Source of the DNA: Azospirillum doebereinerae | GTDB taxonomy: Bacteria; Pseudomonadota; Alphaproteobacteria; Azospirillales; Azospirillaceae | Reading direction: 5' to 3' | NCBI RefSeq assembly: GCF_003989665.1 | Contig: NZ_RZIJ01000035.1 | Span: 1 to 56,656 of the forward strand | DNA length: 56,656 bases | The notes under the pieces: generated by a model | Told to the model about the DNA's origin: nothing | Database searches by the model: none | What the model saw: only the letters and a program-made list of their open reading frames with translations | Shown here: positions 16,224-26,850 of the stretch, in pieces | Position numbering within the stretch: position 1 is the first letter of the stretch | Layout: every line of letters starts with the position of its first letter | Translations under genes and position numbers: made by a program

Positions 16224-17055
16224 TCATGGGCTTCCCTCGGGAGAGCTGATCCTGAGGGAAGAACTGGACGGTTCGCCTCCGTGCTGGGATGGCCATTCCA
16301 TGGTCGCGTGGCCTATGCTTGAGCCACTTTCAGCCTGCAGGGTCAGAAGCTTGGCGGCTGCCGCCGAAAGCTTGCGCATGAGGGCACGGCGCTCACGAGC
16401 GCGGAGCTTCTTCGGCAATGGCCCATGCGCCTCCAGAACCTGCCGGACGGCATCCACGATGTGCGGGCTGATCGTCAGGCAAGGGGCTGGCCGGCTTGAG
16501 GGCGACATGGAGCGCCATCGGGCTTGCCGCATCACCTTCTCGGGACGCGGCAGGCCCGGTCGCTTGCCAAGGACGAGGTTCCGCTTGTCCCATGTCGCCT
16601 GCCGCGCGGTGCCGATCCGCGACGCGGCCTGGGTGTTGGCCGCCACGGGTCGGTAATGGAAGGGGCCGACCAACGGAAAGCGGGAAACGTGGCAGTTCCT
16701 CGTTATCGGAGGCGGATCGGCCAGCAGCACTCTGGCCCAAGCCATGTGATTCCAATGCGCCTCGGCCAGCCGCTCCGCGTAGCTGGGATGGTTGCTCCAG
16801 GGCTTGGCGAGGGTCTGGGCCGTGCGCGTGGCGACCGTGTCCTGCGACGGCCACCCGACCGACAGAGCCCGACCGATCAGCGGCATCGCCAGCATCTCGC
16901 CCGGCCAGACCTCCAGGAGAAGCCGGATCATGGCCGTGAACTGCGCCTGGTCGCGGTCCGTCTTGCGGCCGGCCCGGTTGCTCGTGCGCAGGCCGGCGAA
17001 CAGGGTGGTGAAGGGCGCCGTGACGAGCTGCCAAGCCAGGACCAGCGACACGGTC
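16224..17055 (-). CDS. Unidentified ORF, N-terminus cut by the IS3 element
   Basis: About 277 residues are open on the minus strand up to the IS3-family left end at 17056, and the frame continues into the IS, so the original N-terminus is probably missing. The sequence has tryptophan-rich, protein-like stretches (EVWPGEMLAMPLIGRALSVG, EAHWNHMAWARVLLADPPP) and a basic helical end (LPKKLRARERRALMRKLS). I recognise no family. It may be a fragment of a mobile-element gene or a host gene cut by the insertion. The opposite strand is also open in this GC-rich stretch, so coding is not certain. Confidence 0.35.
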
Positions 17056-17108
17056 TGAACCGCGCCGGGATTGTCGGAGGCCCCACTTCTTGAGAAACTG
17101 GGGTCCTC

Positions 17109-17438
17109 ATGACGAAACAGGCATCACCCAAATACGCCCCTGAAGTCCGTGAGCGCGCGGTTCGGATGGTGTTCGAGCACCAGGGCGAGCACGCCTCGCA
17201 ATGGGCGGCGATCAGCTCGATTGCGGCGAAGATCGGCTGCACGGCGGAGACGCTGCGCGGCTGGGTCCGGCAGACCGAACGGGACCAGGGCAAGCGGCCC
17301 GGCCCGACGACGGACGAACAGGAGCGGATCAAGGCGCTGGAGCGCGAGAACCGCGAACTGCGCCAAGCCAACGAGATCCTGCGCAAGGCATCGGCGTATT
17401 TCGCTCAGGCGGAGCTCGACCGCCCGTTCCGGAAATGA
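17109..17438 (+). CDS. IS3-family OrfA, DNA-binding protein
   Basis: A 109-aa helix-turn-helix protein (residues 10-55, with GCTAETLRGWVRQTE) followed by a leucine-zipper-like coil (IKALERENRELRQANEIL). In IS3 elements OrfA binds the inverted repeats and is fused to OrfB by -1 frameshifting to make the active transposase. Its stop overlaps the orfB ATG (ATGA at 17435-17438). Both frames are intact. Confidence 0.92.
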   Translation: MTKQASPKYAPEVRERAVRMVFEHQGEHASQWAAISSIAAKIGCTAETLRGWVRQTERDQGKRPGPTTDEQERIKALERENRELRQANEILRKASAYFAQAELDRPFRK

Positions 17439-18340
17439 TCGCCTTCATCGACGCGCACCGCGCCGTTCACGGGGTCGAGCCGATCTGCCGAGTGTTGCCG
17501 ATCGCCCCGTCCACCTACCGCGCCCATGCCGCTCGGCGGGCCGATCCGTCCAAGGCGCCGGCCCGCTCGCGAAACGACGCGGAGCTGAGTATTGCTATCC
17601 GACGGGTCTGGGATGCGAACTTCCAGGTCTATGGGGTACGGAAAGTGTGGCGGCAGGTGCGGCGGGACGGCATCGACGTGGCGCGCTGCACGGTGGCTCG
17701 GCTGATGCGTCAGATGGACCTGAAGGGGGCGACGCGCGGCAAGGCCGTGCGCACCACGATCAGCGACCGGGCGGCGCCGTGCCCCGCTGACCGGGTGAAC
17801 CGCCAGTTCCAGGCACCCCGCCCGAATGCCTTGTGGGTCGCGGATTTCACGTATGTTGCGACGTGGCAGGGCTTCGTCTACGTGGCCTTCGTCATCGACA
17901 CGTTCGCCCGCCGGATCGTCGGCTGGCGGGTGTCGCGCACCGCCCATGCCGGCTTCGTGCTGGATGCCCTGGAGCAGGCGCTCCACGAGCGCCGGCCGGT
18001 CAAGGGCAGCGGCCTCATCCACCACTCCGACCGCGGGTCGCAATACGTTGCTATCCGGTACACCGAGCGCCTCACCGAAGCCGGCGTCGAACCCTCCGTG
18101 GGCAGCGTCGGTGATTCCTACGACAACGCCTTGGCCGAGACCATTAACGGCCTCTACAAGACCGAGGTGATCCGGCGCCGTGGGCCATGGCGCACCCTGG
18201 AGGCCGTCGAGTTCGCCACCCTGGAATGGGTGGACTGGTTCAATCACCGGCGCCTGCTTGAACCCATCGGCAACATTCCGCCCGCCGAGGCCGAAGCACG
18301 CTACTATGCTCAAACCGAGGACGTCGCCATCGCGGCGTGA
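17435..18340 (+). CDS. IS3-family OrfB, DDE transposase
   Basis: A 301-aa catalytic protein of the retroviral-integrase fold. The three acidic residues lie in WVADFTYV, HHSDRGSQY and DNALAETING. The C-terminal block WVDWFNHRRLLEPIG is the usual IS3 ending. The frame is open well upstream of the ATG, as needed for -1 frameshift fusion to OrfA. A 39-residue copy of this C-terminus is fused to an ISL3 transposase at 26844-26963. Confidence 0.93.
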   Translation: MIAFIDAHRAVHGVEPICRVLPIAPSTYRAHAARRADPSKAPARSRNDAELSIAIRRVWDANFQVYGVRKVWRQVRRDGIDVARCTVARLMRQMDLKGATRGKAVRTTISDRAAPCPADRVNRQFQAPRPNALWVADFTYVATWQGFVYVAFVIDTFARRIVGWRVSRTAHAGFVLDALEQALHERRPVKGSGLIHHSDRGSQYVAIRYTERLTEAGVEPSVGSVGDSYDNALAETINGLYKTEVIRRRGPWRTLEAVEFATLEWVDWFNHRRLLEPIGNIPPAEAEARYYAQTEDVAIAA

Positions 18341-18399
18341 CTCAACCAAACCGGCCTCCGACAAACCCGGTGCGGTTCACCCAGCAGTCATGCGAATCC

Positions 18400-18467
18400 A
18401 TTGGCAGCTTATACAGCCTATAGCCTGTAGCTATGAGCAATCCCGAGAAACGATGAGACAGTCTCGG
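18400..18467. promoter_or_regulatory. Dyads upstream of the cupin gene
   Basis: Two small dyads lie in the 148 bp between the IS end and the cupin gene: ATAGC-CTGTA-GCTAT at about 18419-18433 and GAGACAGTCTC, a perfect 11-bp palindrome, at 18455-18465. They may be operators. No promoter boxes stand out. Confidence 0.3.
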
Positions 18468-18527
18468 TGTATTTCGACTAAAGAAAGAGGGTTGAAATCG
18501 AAAAAACCTTCAGAGAGGGGACCTTTG

Positions 18528-18908
18528 ATGACCAATCACGTTCCGCAATACAATTGGGACACGATTCCAGAACGCGAACTTCGGTCCGGTGTCGTTCAAA
18601 AGGTGTTCCGTGGCGACGATGTGCTGATTGGACAAACCACGCTCCATCCAGGCATGACCACCGCGCCGCACAGCCATCCCTACGAGCAGATCTTTATGAT
18701 CCTGAAGGGACGGGTCACGCTGCATGTGGGCGACCAGAGCTTTGACTGTCCGGCCGGCACGGTCGTCCGCATTCCGCCGAACGTGATCCACTGGGCCGAC
18801 GGGCCCCGCGAGGAGGATGGTCCGGCTCTGAACATGGATGTCTGGACACCGCTTCGCCCCGATTACGCCGAGCACACCACCTATCAGACCGACAGCTTCA
18901 GCCGCTGA
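18528..18908 (+). CDS. Small cupin-domain protein
   Basis: A 126-aa single-domain cupin. Cupin motif 1 reads HPGMTTAPHSHPYEQIFMIL (metal-binding His, His and Glu near residues 47-53). Motif 2 is FDCPAGTVVRIPPNVIH with the second histidine. The start is set by AGAGGGG 7 nt before ATG 18528. Such proteins act as dioxygenase-, isomerase- or sugar-type enzymes or ligand sensors; the substrate cannot be read here. The next sequence downstream is a dead amino-acid transporter ATPase, so the original operon has been lost. Confidence 0.85.
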   Translation: MTNHVPQYNWDTIPERELRSGVVQKVFRGDDVLIGQTTLHPGMTTAPHSHPYEQIFMILKGRVTLHVGDQSFDCPAGTVVRIPPNVIHWADGPREEDGPALNMDVWTPLRPDYAEHTTYQTDSFSR

Positions 18909-18980
18909 CGCGACGGCCGATACGGCGGACTGCGCAGCCGGCGTCAGCACGCCGGCCGCATCCCGGAGAGGCACTGACCC

Positions 18981-19536
18981 ACCATCGTCGTCCACGGCAT
19001 TGAGCTTACCGACAATCTGAAAAACATCAAACTGGTCCGGCGGGAAGTCGGTATGGTGTTCCAGCACTTCAACCTGTTCCCGCACATGACCGTGCTGGAC
19101 AACTGCACACTCGCTCCAATCTGTGTCCGCAAGCTGCCGAAGGCGGAAGCGGAAGAGCGGGCGATGAGCTACCTGAATCGGGCACGCATTGCCGAGCAGG
19201 CCAAGAAGTATCCGGGCCAGCTGTCGGGCGGCCAGTAGCAGCGTGTCGCCATTACGCGGTCGCTGTGCATGAGCCCGAAGGGTGATGCGATTCAAGGAAC
19301 CCACTTCGGCACTTGACCCCGAAATGTTTAAAGAGGTGCTGGACGTCATGATCGGCTTGGCCGAGGACGGCATGACCATGCTGTTGGTGACGCACAAGAT
19401 GGGCTTCGCCAAGTCAGTCGCCGACCGCATCATCTTCATAGGCCGCGGCGAGATCGTGGAGCAGGACACGCCGGACTCGTTCCTCTCGAAATCGAAGCGC
19501 ACGCGCCTCTTCCTCAGCCAAGTCTTGGATCACTGA
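18981..19536 (+). pseudogene. Decayed polar amino-acid ABC transporter ATPase (GlnQ/AapP-like)
   Basis: A remnant of a His/Gln/Glu-type import ATPase. The Walker A region is missing; the frame begins at TIVVHGIELT. The Q-loop (MVFQHFNLFPHMTVLDN) and signature LSGGQ are present. A TAG then interrupts QQRVAIT at about 19237, a 1-bp shift follows near 19280, and Walker B reads MRFKEPTSA with lysine in place of the aspartate. The tail (HKMGFAKSVADRIIF) is readable to 19536. At least four lesions make it non-functional. No permease or binding protein is nearby. Confidence 0.88.
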
Positions 19537-19608
19537 GGACACCGCACGCCGAGCCGGAGCCTATTCGCCCCGATCGCCCAATTCCCCACCCAATCAGTGT
19601 GCTGGCTC

Positions 19609-22287
<2,679 letters not shown>

Positions 22288-22299
22288 CCGGAGCACAGC

Positions 22300-23583
22300 A
22301 TGACCACGATCATTGACGTCTGCTTGCCCGATATCGGCGATTACAAGGACGTCCCAGTCATTGAGCTTCATGCCAAAGCGGGGGATCGCGTCACCGTCGA
22401 CTCTCCGCTGATCACAATCGAGTCCGACAAAGCCACGATGGAGGTTCCCTCGCCTGCGACCGGCACCATCGACGAGGTGACGATTGAACTCGGTTCAAGG
22501 GTCAACCAAGGTGTGCTGTTGATGAGGTTGCGGGTCGATGACGCCTCTGCGTTCAGTCCTGCCGGGTCACCCCAGCCTCGCCCCGGCAGCCTGCCCGCCG
22601 GGGCGGCGTCCGTGGCCCCGAGCTTGGCGATCCGCGCATCGGAGCCGCCCGACGACACCGCCGCGTCAACCGCTGCCCCGACGCTGACCGCGGGTCACGC
22701 GACGCCGTCGGTCCGTGCCATGGCGCGGGAGCTGGGGGTCGAACTGTCCGCGATTGCCCCGACGGGACCCAAAGGCCGCATTCTGCGCGAGGATTTGGCC
22801 GCGCATGTCAAGCGGGCGATGGCGGCTCCGGCACCACAGGCCGGACAGCCGGCTAGCCTGCCGCCGTGGCCCGCCATTGATTACGCCCGGTTCGGCCCGG
22901 TTCGTCGTGAGCCTCTGTCACGCATCCAGAAGATGTCCGGGGCCAACCTGACGCGCAACGCCCTTGTCATTCCCCACGTCACCAATTTCGACCGGGCCGA
23001 TGTGACCGATGCCGAGGCGTTCCGGCTCGACGTCAACGCGGAGGTCCGCGAACCGCCGCTCAGGTTGACCATGGTCGCCTTCCTGATCAAGGCCGCGGCG
23101 CTGGCGCTGCGCGCCTTCCCGCGCTTCAACACGGCCCTGGACGGCGATGAGCTGGTGCTGAAGGACTATGTGCATGTCGGCTTCGCCGTCGACACACCGC
23201 ACGGTCTGATGGTTCCTGTGATCCGAGACTGCGACCGCAAGGGGCTGGTCGAGATCGCCGCCGAGATGCGCCGCTTGGCTGACAAGGCTCGTGAGGGCAG
23301 GCTGGCCGGGAGCGACATGCAGGGAGGATGCTTCACCGTCTCCTCCCTTGGCGGCATCGGCGGCGATGGGTTCACGCCGATCATCAACGCACCCGAGGTG
23401 GGCATTCTGGGAGCCGGGCGAGCCTCGATGCAGGCGGTCTGGGCCGGGCAGGCCTTCCATCCCCGCCTGATCCTGCCGATCAGCCTGTCCTGGGATCACC
23501 GTGTCGTCGACGGCGTCGCCGCGGCGCGCTTCCTCCGCCACGTCGCGCAGACCCTGGGCGATCTGCGCCGCTTTGCCTTGTGA
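22300..23583 (+). CDS. aceF: Dihydrolipoamide acetyltransferase E2 of pyruvate dehydrogenase
   Basis: A 427-aa E2. It has one lipoyl domain (ESDKATMEVPSP, lipoylated Lys near residue 45) and an alanine/proline linker. The peripheral-subunit-binding domain (TPSVRAMARELGV...GRILREDL) is near residues 131-170. The catalytic domain ends in SWDHRVVDGVAAARF, which carries the HXXXDG active site. It has a single lipoyl domain, whereas E. coli AceF has three. GGAG lies 6 nt before the ATG. It transfers acetyl to CoA and forms the complex core binding AceE and the E3 encoded next. Confidence 0.95.
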   Translation: MTTIIDVCLPDIGDYKDVPVIELHAKAGDRVTVDSPLITIESDKATMEVPSPATGTIDEVTIELGSRVNQGVLLMRLRVDDASAFSPAGSPQPRPGSLPAGAASVAPSLAIRASEPPDDTAASTAAPTLTAGHATPSVRAMARELGVELSAIAPTGPKGRILREDLAAHVKRAMAAPAPQAGQPASLPPWPAIDYARFGPVRREPLSRIQKMSGANLTRNALVIPHVTNFDRADVTDAEAFRLDVNAEVREPPLRLTMVAFLIKAAALALRAFPRFNTALDGDELVLKDYVHVGFAVDTPHGLMVPVIRDCDRKGLVEIAAEMRRLADKAREGRLAGSDMQGGCFTVSSLGGIGGDGFTPIINAPEVGILGAGRASMQAVWAGQAFHPRLILPISLSWDHRVVDGVAAARFLRHVAQTLGDLRRFAL

Positions 23584-23594
23584 GGGCCTGCACG

Positions 23595-25313
23595 ATGATC
23601 ATGGAAATTCGCATCCCCGACATCGGCGATTTCGCCAACGTTCCGGTGATGGAGATCCTCGTCAAGCCCGGCGACGAAGTCACGGTCGACCAAACGTTGC
23701 TGGTGCTCGAGTCCGACAAGGCGACGCTGGATGTCCCCTCCCCGGTGGCTGGGTGCATCGACAGCGTGCTGGTCGGCCCGGGAACGCGTGTCTCCCAGGG
23801 CACCACGATCGCGACCATAAAGCCCAGCCGGGAGCGGACCTCGGCCGCGCCGCCGGCCGGCAGCCCTGCCGAGGCGGACACGCGGAGCGGAAGCCCGGTG
23901 GACCAATCCCCCGTCGAGCCGCTTGTGGTGATCGGCGGTGGACCCGGCGGCTATTCCGCCGCGTTCCGGGCCGCCGATCTGGGTCTGGACGTCGTGCTGA
24001 TCGAGCGCGAGGCCAAGCTCGGCGGGGTCTGCCTGAATGTCGGATGCATCCCGTCCAAGGCGTTGCTCCATGTGGCTGCGATGAAGACGGAAGCGGAACG
24101 GTTGTCGGTCGCCGGCTTGAGGTTCGGGCCTGCCGAGATCGACCTTGAGCGTCTGCGCGCCTTCAAGGACGCGACGGTGAACCGGCTGACCGCCGGGCTG
24201 CAGCATATGGCGCGTCAGCGGCGCGTCAGCGTGATCACAGGAGAGGCGCGCTTCGTGGACGCGCATCGGTTGAGCGTCGCGCTGGCGGACGGTCGCGAGC
24301 AAAGCGTCGGTTTTTCCCAGTGCATTGTCGCCGTCGGGTCCGCGCCCGTCCATCTTTCGGCCCTGCCCACCGATCCACGAATCGTCGATTCCACCGGTGC
24401 TCTGGAGTTGCCGCTCGTGCCCGAGCGCCTGCTGGTGATCGGCGGCGGCATCATCGGCTTGGAAATGGCCACCGTCTATGCCGCTCTCGGGTCCTGTGTG
24501 GACATCGTGGAGCGGGCGGACTCCCTCTTGCCGGGCATTGATCGCGATCTGGTCGGGATTTGGGGGAAGGAGAACGCCCCACGTCTGGGCCGGATTTTCC
24601 TCGGCTGCTCGGTCGAAAGCGCCGATGCGGGACCGGCGGGCGTTTCCGTCCGGCTCTCCGGACAGGATGAGCCACGCACTTACGATCTCGTGCTCCAGGC
24701 GGCGGGCCGCCGTCCAAACGGCTTGGCTCTGGGGCTGGAGAAGGCTGGCGTTGCAACCGACCCCCGCGGCTTCATCACCGTCGACCGCCGGATGCGCAGC
24801 TCCAACCCCCGGATCTTCGCCATCGGCGATGCCGCCGGCGAGCCCATGCTGGCCCACAAGGCGGTGCATGAGGGCCATATCGCGGCGGAGGTGGCGGCCG
24901 GTCACCCGTCTGCGTTCGACGCCACGGTGATTCCGGGGGTTGCGTACACCGATCCCGAGATCGCCTGGGTTGGCGTCAGCGAGGCCCAGGCGCAGGAAAG
25001 CCTGCGGTCGGTGTCCGTCGCGAAATTCCCCTGGTCGGCCTCCGGGCGAGCCATCGCCAACGGCGCCGCCTTCGGGATGACCAAGCTGCTGTTCGACCGC
25101 GAAAGCGGGCGGGTGATCGGCGGTGCGATCGTCGGTCCCAATGCGGGAGACATGATCGGCGAGCTGTGTCTCGCCATTGAGATGGGGGCGGACGCCGCAG
25201 ACATCGGCCATACAATCCACCCCCATCCGACATTGGGAGAGACCATCGGTCTGGCCGCCGAAGCCGCTGAGGGTCGTTGCACCGACCTGCCGCCGACAGA
25301 CAGAACTCGCTGA
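23595..25313 (+). CDS. lpdA: Lipoyl-domain-fused dihydrolipoamide dehydrogenase (E3)
   Basis: A 572-aa E3 that reoxidises dihydrolipoamide with NAD+. Residues 1-80 are an extra lipoyl domain (ESDKATLDVPSP) followed by a linker. The FAD motif VIGGGPGGYSAAFRA starts near residue 112, the redox disulfide is in GGVCLNVGCIPSK, the NAD motif is VIGGGIIGLEMA, and the C-terminal HPHPTLGET carries the proton-relay His. Lipoyl-E3 fusions are known from Neisseria and Ralstonia PDH operons. ATG 23595 lies 11 bp after aceF; a second ATG at 23601 is possible. Confidence 0.94.
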   Translation: MIMEIRIPDIGDFANVPVMEILVKPGDEVTVDQTLLVLESDKATLDVPSPVAGCIDSVLVGPGTRVSQGTTIATIKPSRERTSAAPPAGSPAEADTRSGSPVDQSPVEPLVVIGGGPGGYSAAFRAADLGLDVVLIEREAKLGGVCLNVGCIPSKALLHVAAMKTEAERLSVAGLRFGPAEIDLERLRAFKDATVNRLTAGLQHMARQRRVSVITGEARFVDAHRLSVALADGREQSVGFSQCIVAVGSAPVHLSALPTDPRIVDSTGALELPLVPERLLVIGGGIIGLEMATVYAALGSCVDIVERADSLLPGIDRDLVGIWGKENAPRLGRIFLGCSVESADAGPAGVSVRLSGQDEPRTYDLVLQAAGRRPNGLALGLEKAGVATDPRGFITVDRRMRSSNPRIFAIGDAAGEPMLAHKAVHEGHIAAEVAAGHPSAFDATVIPGVAYTDPEIAWVGVSEAQAQESLRSVSVAKFPWSASGRAIANGAAFGMTKLLFDRESGRVIGGAIVGPNAGDMIGELCLAIEMGADAADIGHTIHPHPTLGETIGLAAEAAEGRCTDLPPTDRTR

Positions 25314-25358
25314 GGGTCGTGGTCGGTCACGCTGGTCGGTCGGACGGCAAACGGGACC

Positions 25359-25378
25359 CAGCCGAACCGGCTGTTCTT
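25359..25378 (+). terminator. Possible terminator of the PDH operon
   Basis: CAGCCG-AAC-CGGCTG (25359-25373) is a 6-bp GC stem with a 3-nt loop, followed by TTCTT, 45 bp after the lpdA stop. The T-run is short, so efficiency is uncertain. Confidence 0.4.
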
Positions 25379-25596
25379 CGGCATGAGGCGTTGGCGCAAA
25401 ACTCGGTGCATTGATGGACTCCGCCCGAGCTTCGTCCGCCTCGTCTGATCAAGGGTGGGACTGGAGCAATATCCGACCCTTTTCTCCTCGATGCAACATG
25501 CTGGGAAGGAAGCGAAGAGGTCCTTCTACAGAACGGCTTGCAACCGCCAAACCTGCTTCATTGCTGCCTCCATGCATCAAAATCACGATGCGATGC

Positions 25597-25956
25597 TCAA
25601 GAAGCCAAAGCTTCCACGTCGTAATTCTTGGCCCAGGCATTACGCTCCCCAACGAAAATTTCCTTGATCAGGAAATAGCGATCCCAGAAGGGAGTTTCGC
25701 GGAGCTTCTCGCAGAAGAGCTGATAGCTATGATGATCCTGGGCCTCCAGCATCCAGACGTCCGTGATCGTGGCGGTGTAGAATTCCGTGTCATACCAGTT
25801 CAGCCGGACACGGCCTGTGAATTGCTCAAGAATGGGTTGGAACGTGCCCCGAGCATGCTTCAGCCGCTCATCGAAGGAAAAAGCAAGCCACTCCGGAGAT
25901 GTCTTGACTAGAAAGAAAACCGTAAACATCGGTTCGAATGACGACTGCTGTGTCAT
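25597..25956 (-). CDS. Darcynin-family protein
   Basis: A 119-aa soluble protein matching the darcynin family, a small group without a settled biochemical role. Family-like features are the opening FTVFFLVKTSPEWLAFS, the central RLNWYDTEFYTATITD and the aromatic FWDRYFLIKEIFVGERNAW. The compact alpha/beta, aromatic-rich layout resembles dimeric alpha-beta barrel monooxygenases, but no active site can be named. It is divergent from a TetR gene with about 80 bp between starts, so it is probably the target of that regulator. Base composition is lower in GC than its neighbours. Confidence 0.75.
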   Translation of the reverse strand: MTQQSSFEPMFTVFFLVKTSPEWLAFSFDERLKHARGTFQPILEQFTGRVRLNWYDTEFYTATITDVWMLEAQDHHSYQLFCEKLRETPFWDRYFLIKEIFVGERNAWAKNYDVEALAS

Positions 25957-25996
25957 TGTTTGGGTCCTTGTATTGTGTTGTAACCTAGATATGATA

Positions 25997-26010
25997 TGAG
26001 CTATCGCTCA
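25997..26010. promoter_or_regulatory. Probable TetR operator
   Basis: TGAGC-TATC-GCTCA is a perfect 5+4+5 inverted repeat lying midway between the divergent darcynin and tetR starts, in an AT-rich stretch with a TATCAT-like -10 on the minus strand. This is the expected place for an autoregulatory TetR site. Confidence 0.5.
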
Positions 26011-26036
26011 CTTTTCGCAACTCGCGTTTCACGGTG

Positions 26037-26645
26037 ATGACAAAACCGAACTCTGATCGGCCAAGCCCTAGGAAAAGCCCGAAACAGGCGCGCTCGCATG
26101 AGACCGTGAGCGCCATCATCGAGGCGGCCGCTCGCATTCTGGAACAGGAAGGGCATGGCGGGTTCTCCACGAACGCGGTCGCCAAGCGTGCGGGCGTCAG
26201 CGTGGGATCCCTTTATCAGTATTTTCCAGGCAAGGACGCGCTCATCGGCGCGCTGCTCGTTCGCGAGACCTCGCTTCTCCTACAGGAAGCGGAGGCTGCC
26301 CTGATCCAACAGACCGGAAAGGATGCTTTGTTGGCCATGGTTGCCGCGTGCATCGGTCATCAGTTCCGACGCCCGCGTCTCGCACGTCTGCTCGACTTCG
26401 AGGAAGCCCGCCTTCCCCTCGATCCCGTAACACAGATGGTGGGGCATCAAATTACCAGCGTTGCCCGGCAGATACTTGGTCGCCACGATATGCCGCCTCA
26501 GCCTGACCCCGCAGTGGCTGCCAGGGACCTCATCGCGATCATAAAGGGAATGATCGACGGAGCAGGGATGAGTGGGGAGGAGGACTGCGAAGCGCTCATG
26601 GCTCGGGTCAAGCGGGCGACTTTCGGTTATATCGGGATCTCATGA
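26037..26645 (+). CDS. TetR/AcrR-family transcriptional regulator
   Basis: A 202-aa one-component repressor. The N-terminal helix-turn-helix is clear: AIIEAAARILEQEGHGGFS then AVAKRAGVSVGSLYQYFPGKDALI (residues 27-70). The C-terminal ligand domain has no recognisable signature. ATG 26037 is preceded immediately by an in-frame GTG (26034); either may serve. It is divergent from darcynin across a 14-bp palindrome and so probably represses both genes. The gene ends in IS debris. Confidence 0.88.
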   Translation: MTKPNSDRPSPRKSPKQARSHETVSAIIEAAARILEQEGHGGFSTNAVAKRAGVSVGSLYQYFPGKDALIGALLVRETSLLLQEAEAALIQQTGKDALLAMVAACIGHQFRRPRLARLLDFEEARLPLDPVTQMVGHQITSVARQILGRHDMPPQPDPAVAARDLIAIIKGMIDGAGMSGEEDCEALMARVKRATFGYIGIS

Positions 26646-26669
26646 CCGGTATGGACCGGTGTATTCGTG

Positions 26670-26850
26670 CACTGTCGCTGGCCGGGACACCCACGCTGCA
26701 CGTCAAAGAGCTGCGGAAAGAGGTGGCCGCGTTCACCGGTGATGGCGCCTACGACCGGAGCGCTGTCTACGCCACCATGCACGACGTCCGCCCGAAGCGG
26801 TGTGGTCGCGCCGCCTCGGGCGGACGTCGTGCTCAGCGACAATTCACGCC
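26670..26850 (+). pseudogene. IS5-family transposase fragment
   Basis: A short relic: KEVAAFTGDGAYDRSAVY carries the second catalytic aspartate context of IS5-type DDE transposases. The next conserved block (SGVVAPPRADVVLSDNS) is readable only after a frameshift. Both ends are missing. The fragment abuts the IS3/ISL3 chimera at 26844. Confidence 0.6.

Larger units (their letters stand above)
17056..18379 (+). mobile_element. Complete IS3-family insertion sequence (1324 bp)
   Basis: Terminal inverted repeats of 27 bp start TGAACCGC(G/A)CCGGG and end TTGTCGGAGGCC (17056-17082 and, inverted, 18353-18379), with two mismatches. They enclose overlapping orfA and orfB. The flanking bases (GGTC left, CCCA right) are not a target duplication, so one side has been rearranged after insertion. 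A second left end with the same repeat starts at 56580. Confidence 0.9.

Noticed and set aside
1..17055. A single ars-carrying Tn5053-type transposon
   Set aside because: Only one candidate end is seen, tniB is truncated and tniQ absent, so I cannot define the element's limits.
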